NCBI GenBank assembly: GCA_026985945.1 | Contig: JALSPN010000014.1 | Span: 1-5,560 of the forward strand | DNA from: Thermodesulfobacteriales bacterium | GTDB lineage: Bacteria > Desulfobacterota > Thermodesulfobacteria > Thermodesulfobacteriales > Thermodesulfatatoraceae | Direction of reading: 5' to 3' | DNA length: 5,560 nucleotides | Shown here: positions 5,380 to 5,560 of the stretch, one piece after another | Position numbering within the stretch: the first letter of the stretch is position 1 | How the letters are laid out: each line of letters begins with the position of its first letter | Position numbers and translations under genes: made by a program | The notes under the pieces: model-generated | What the model was told of the DNA's origin: nothing | The model's input: only the letters and a program-made list of their open reading frames with translations | Database searches by the model: none

Positions 5380-5560
5380 GAAAGAGAAACACTTACAATT
5401 TTAGAGATTCCTTTTTCTTCCATGGTAACACCGATGAGGCTATCAGCGGCCTCCATAATAATCTTGTTGTGGGTTACCAGAATGACCTGAGACTGTTTGT
5501 TGAGTTCACGAAGGAGTTTTACGAAACGCTGAGTATTGACTTCGTCAAGAGGGGCGTCAA
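5376..5560 (-). CDS. smc: Chromosome segregation ATPase Smc, C-terminal end
   Basis: The last 60 codons of a leftward gene whose start lies beyond the window. The visible protein opens with DAPLDEVNTQRF, the stretch just after the Walker B aspartate/glutamate (the D-loop) of ABC-type Smc ATPase heads. It continues with SQVILVTHNKIIMEAADSLI (the switch histidine in VTHNK) and GVTMEEKGISKIVSVSL, the characteristic end of bacterial Smc proteins. Smc forms a ring with ScpA and ScpB that loads on DNA and compacts and segregates the chromosome. The stop TAA (5378-5376) overlaps the stop of the convergent lipoprotein gene, and no hairpin terminator is evident between them. RecN and SbcC end differently, and the GVTMEE/SK motif favours Smc strongly. 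Confidence 0.93.
   Translation of the reverse strand, partial: DAPLDEVNTQRFVKLLRELNKQSQVILVTHNKIIMEAADSLIGVTMEEKGISKIVSVSLS

Noticed and set aside
5376..5440. Terminator between the lipoprotein gene and smc
   Set aside because: The stops overlap and I found no convincing GC-rich stem with a T tract on either strand.

Overview
This bacterial window holds six genes or gene pieces, packed tightly and pointing in alternating directions. At the left edge is the 5' end of a leftward membrane permease. After a short AT-rich divergent spacer comes a rightward run of three genes: a TIGR01777-type NAD(P)-binding epimerase-like protein, a group-A-like 6-phosphofructokinase of the long form, and a bifunctional mannose-1-phosphate guanylyltransferase/mannose-6-phosphate isomerase. 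Gaps of 22 and 12 nt and good Shine-Dalgarno sites suggest one operon. A leftward PhnP-like metallo-beta-lactamase-fold gene converges on it with only 3 nt between stop codons. A second divergent spacer leads to a small rightward lipoprotein gene. Its stop codon overlaps the stop of the leftward gene at the right edge, whose 60 visible residues are the C-terminal end of the chromosome-condensation ATPase Smc.

The most notable point is the metallohydrolase gene. It is split into two frames exactly where a 43-bp unit is present in two tandem copies. Removing one copy brings the halves back into frame and gives a 263-residue protein, the usual size for the family. The locus is therefore a recent loss of function, a reversible on/off state, or an assembly error.

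Metabolically, the kinase and the mannose enzyme both act on fructose-6-phosphate. One commits it to glycolysis; the other draws it off through mannose-6-phosphate to GDP-mannose for surface polysaccharide. The phosphomannomutase needed between the two mannose steps is not in the window.

The organism is most likely Gram-negative: it has a lipobox protein, GDP-mannose synthesis and moderate GC with AT-rich spacers. Dense packing and the style of these genes would fit a thermophilic Thermodesulfobacteriota/deltaproteobacterium-like lineage, but that placement is an impression and is not proved by the sequence. No RNA genes, insertion sequences or CRISPR arrays were seen. Apart from the split gene, the window is ordinary housekeeping sequence.
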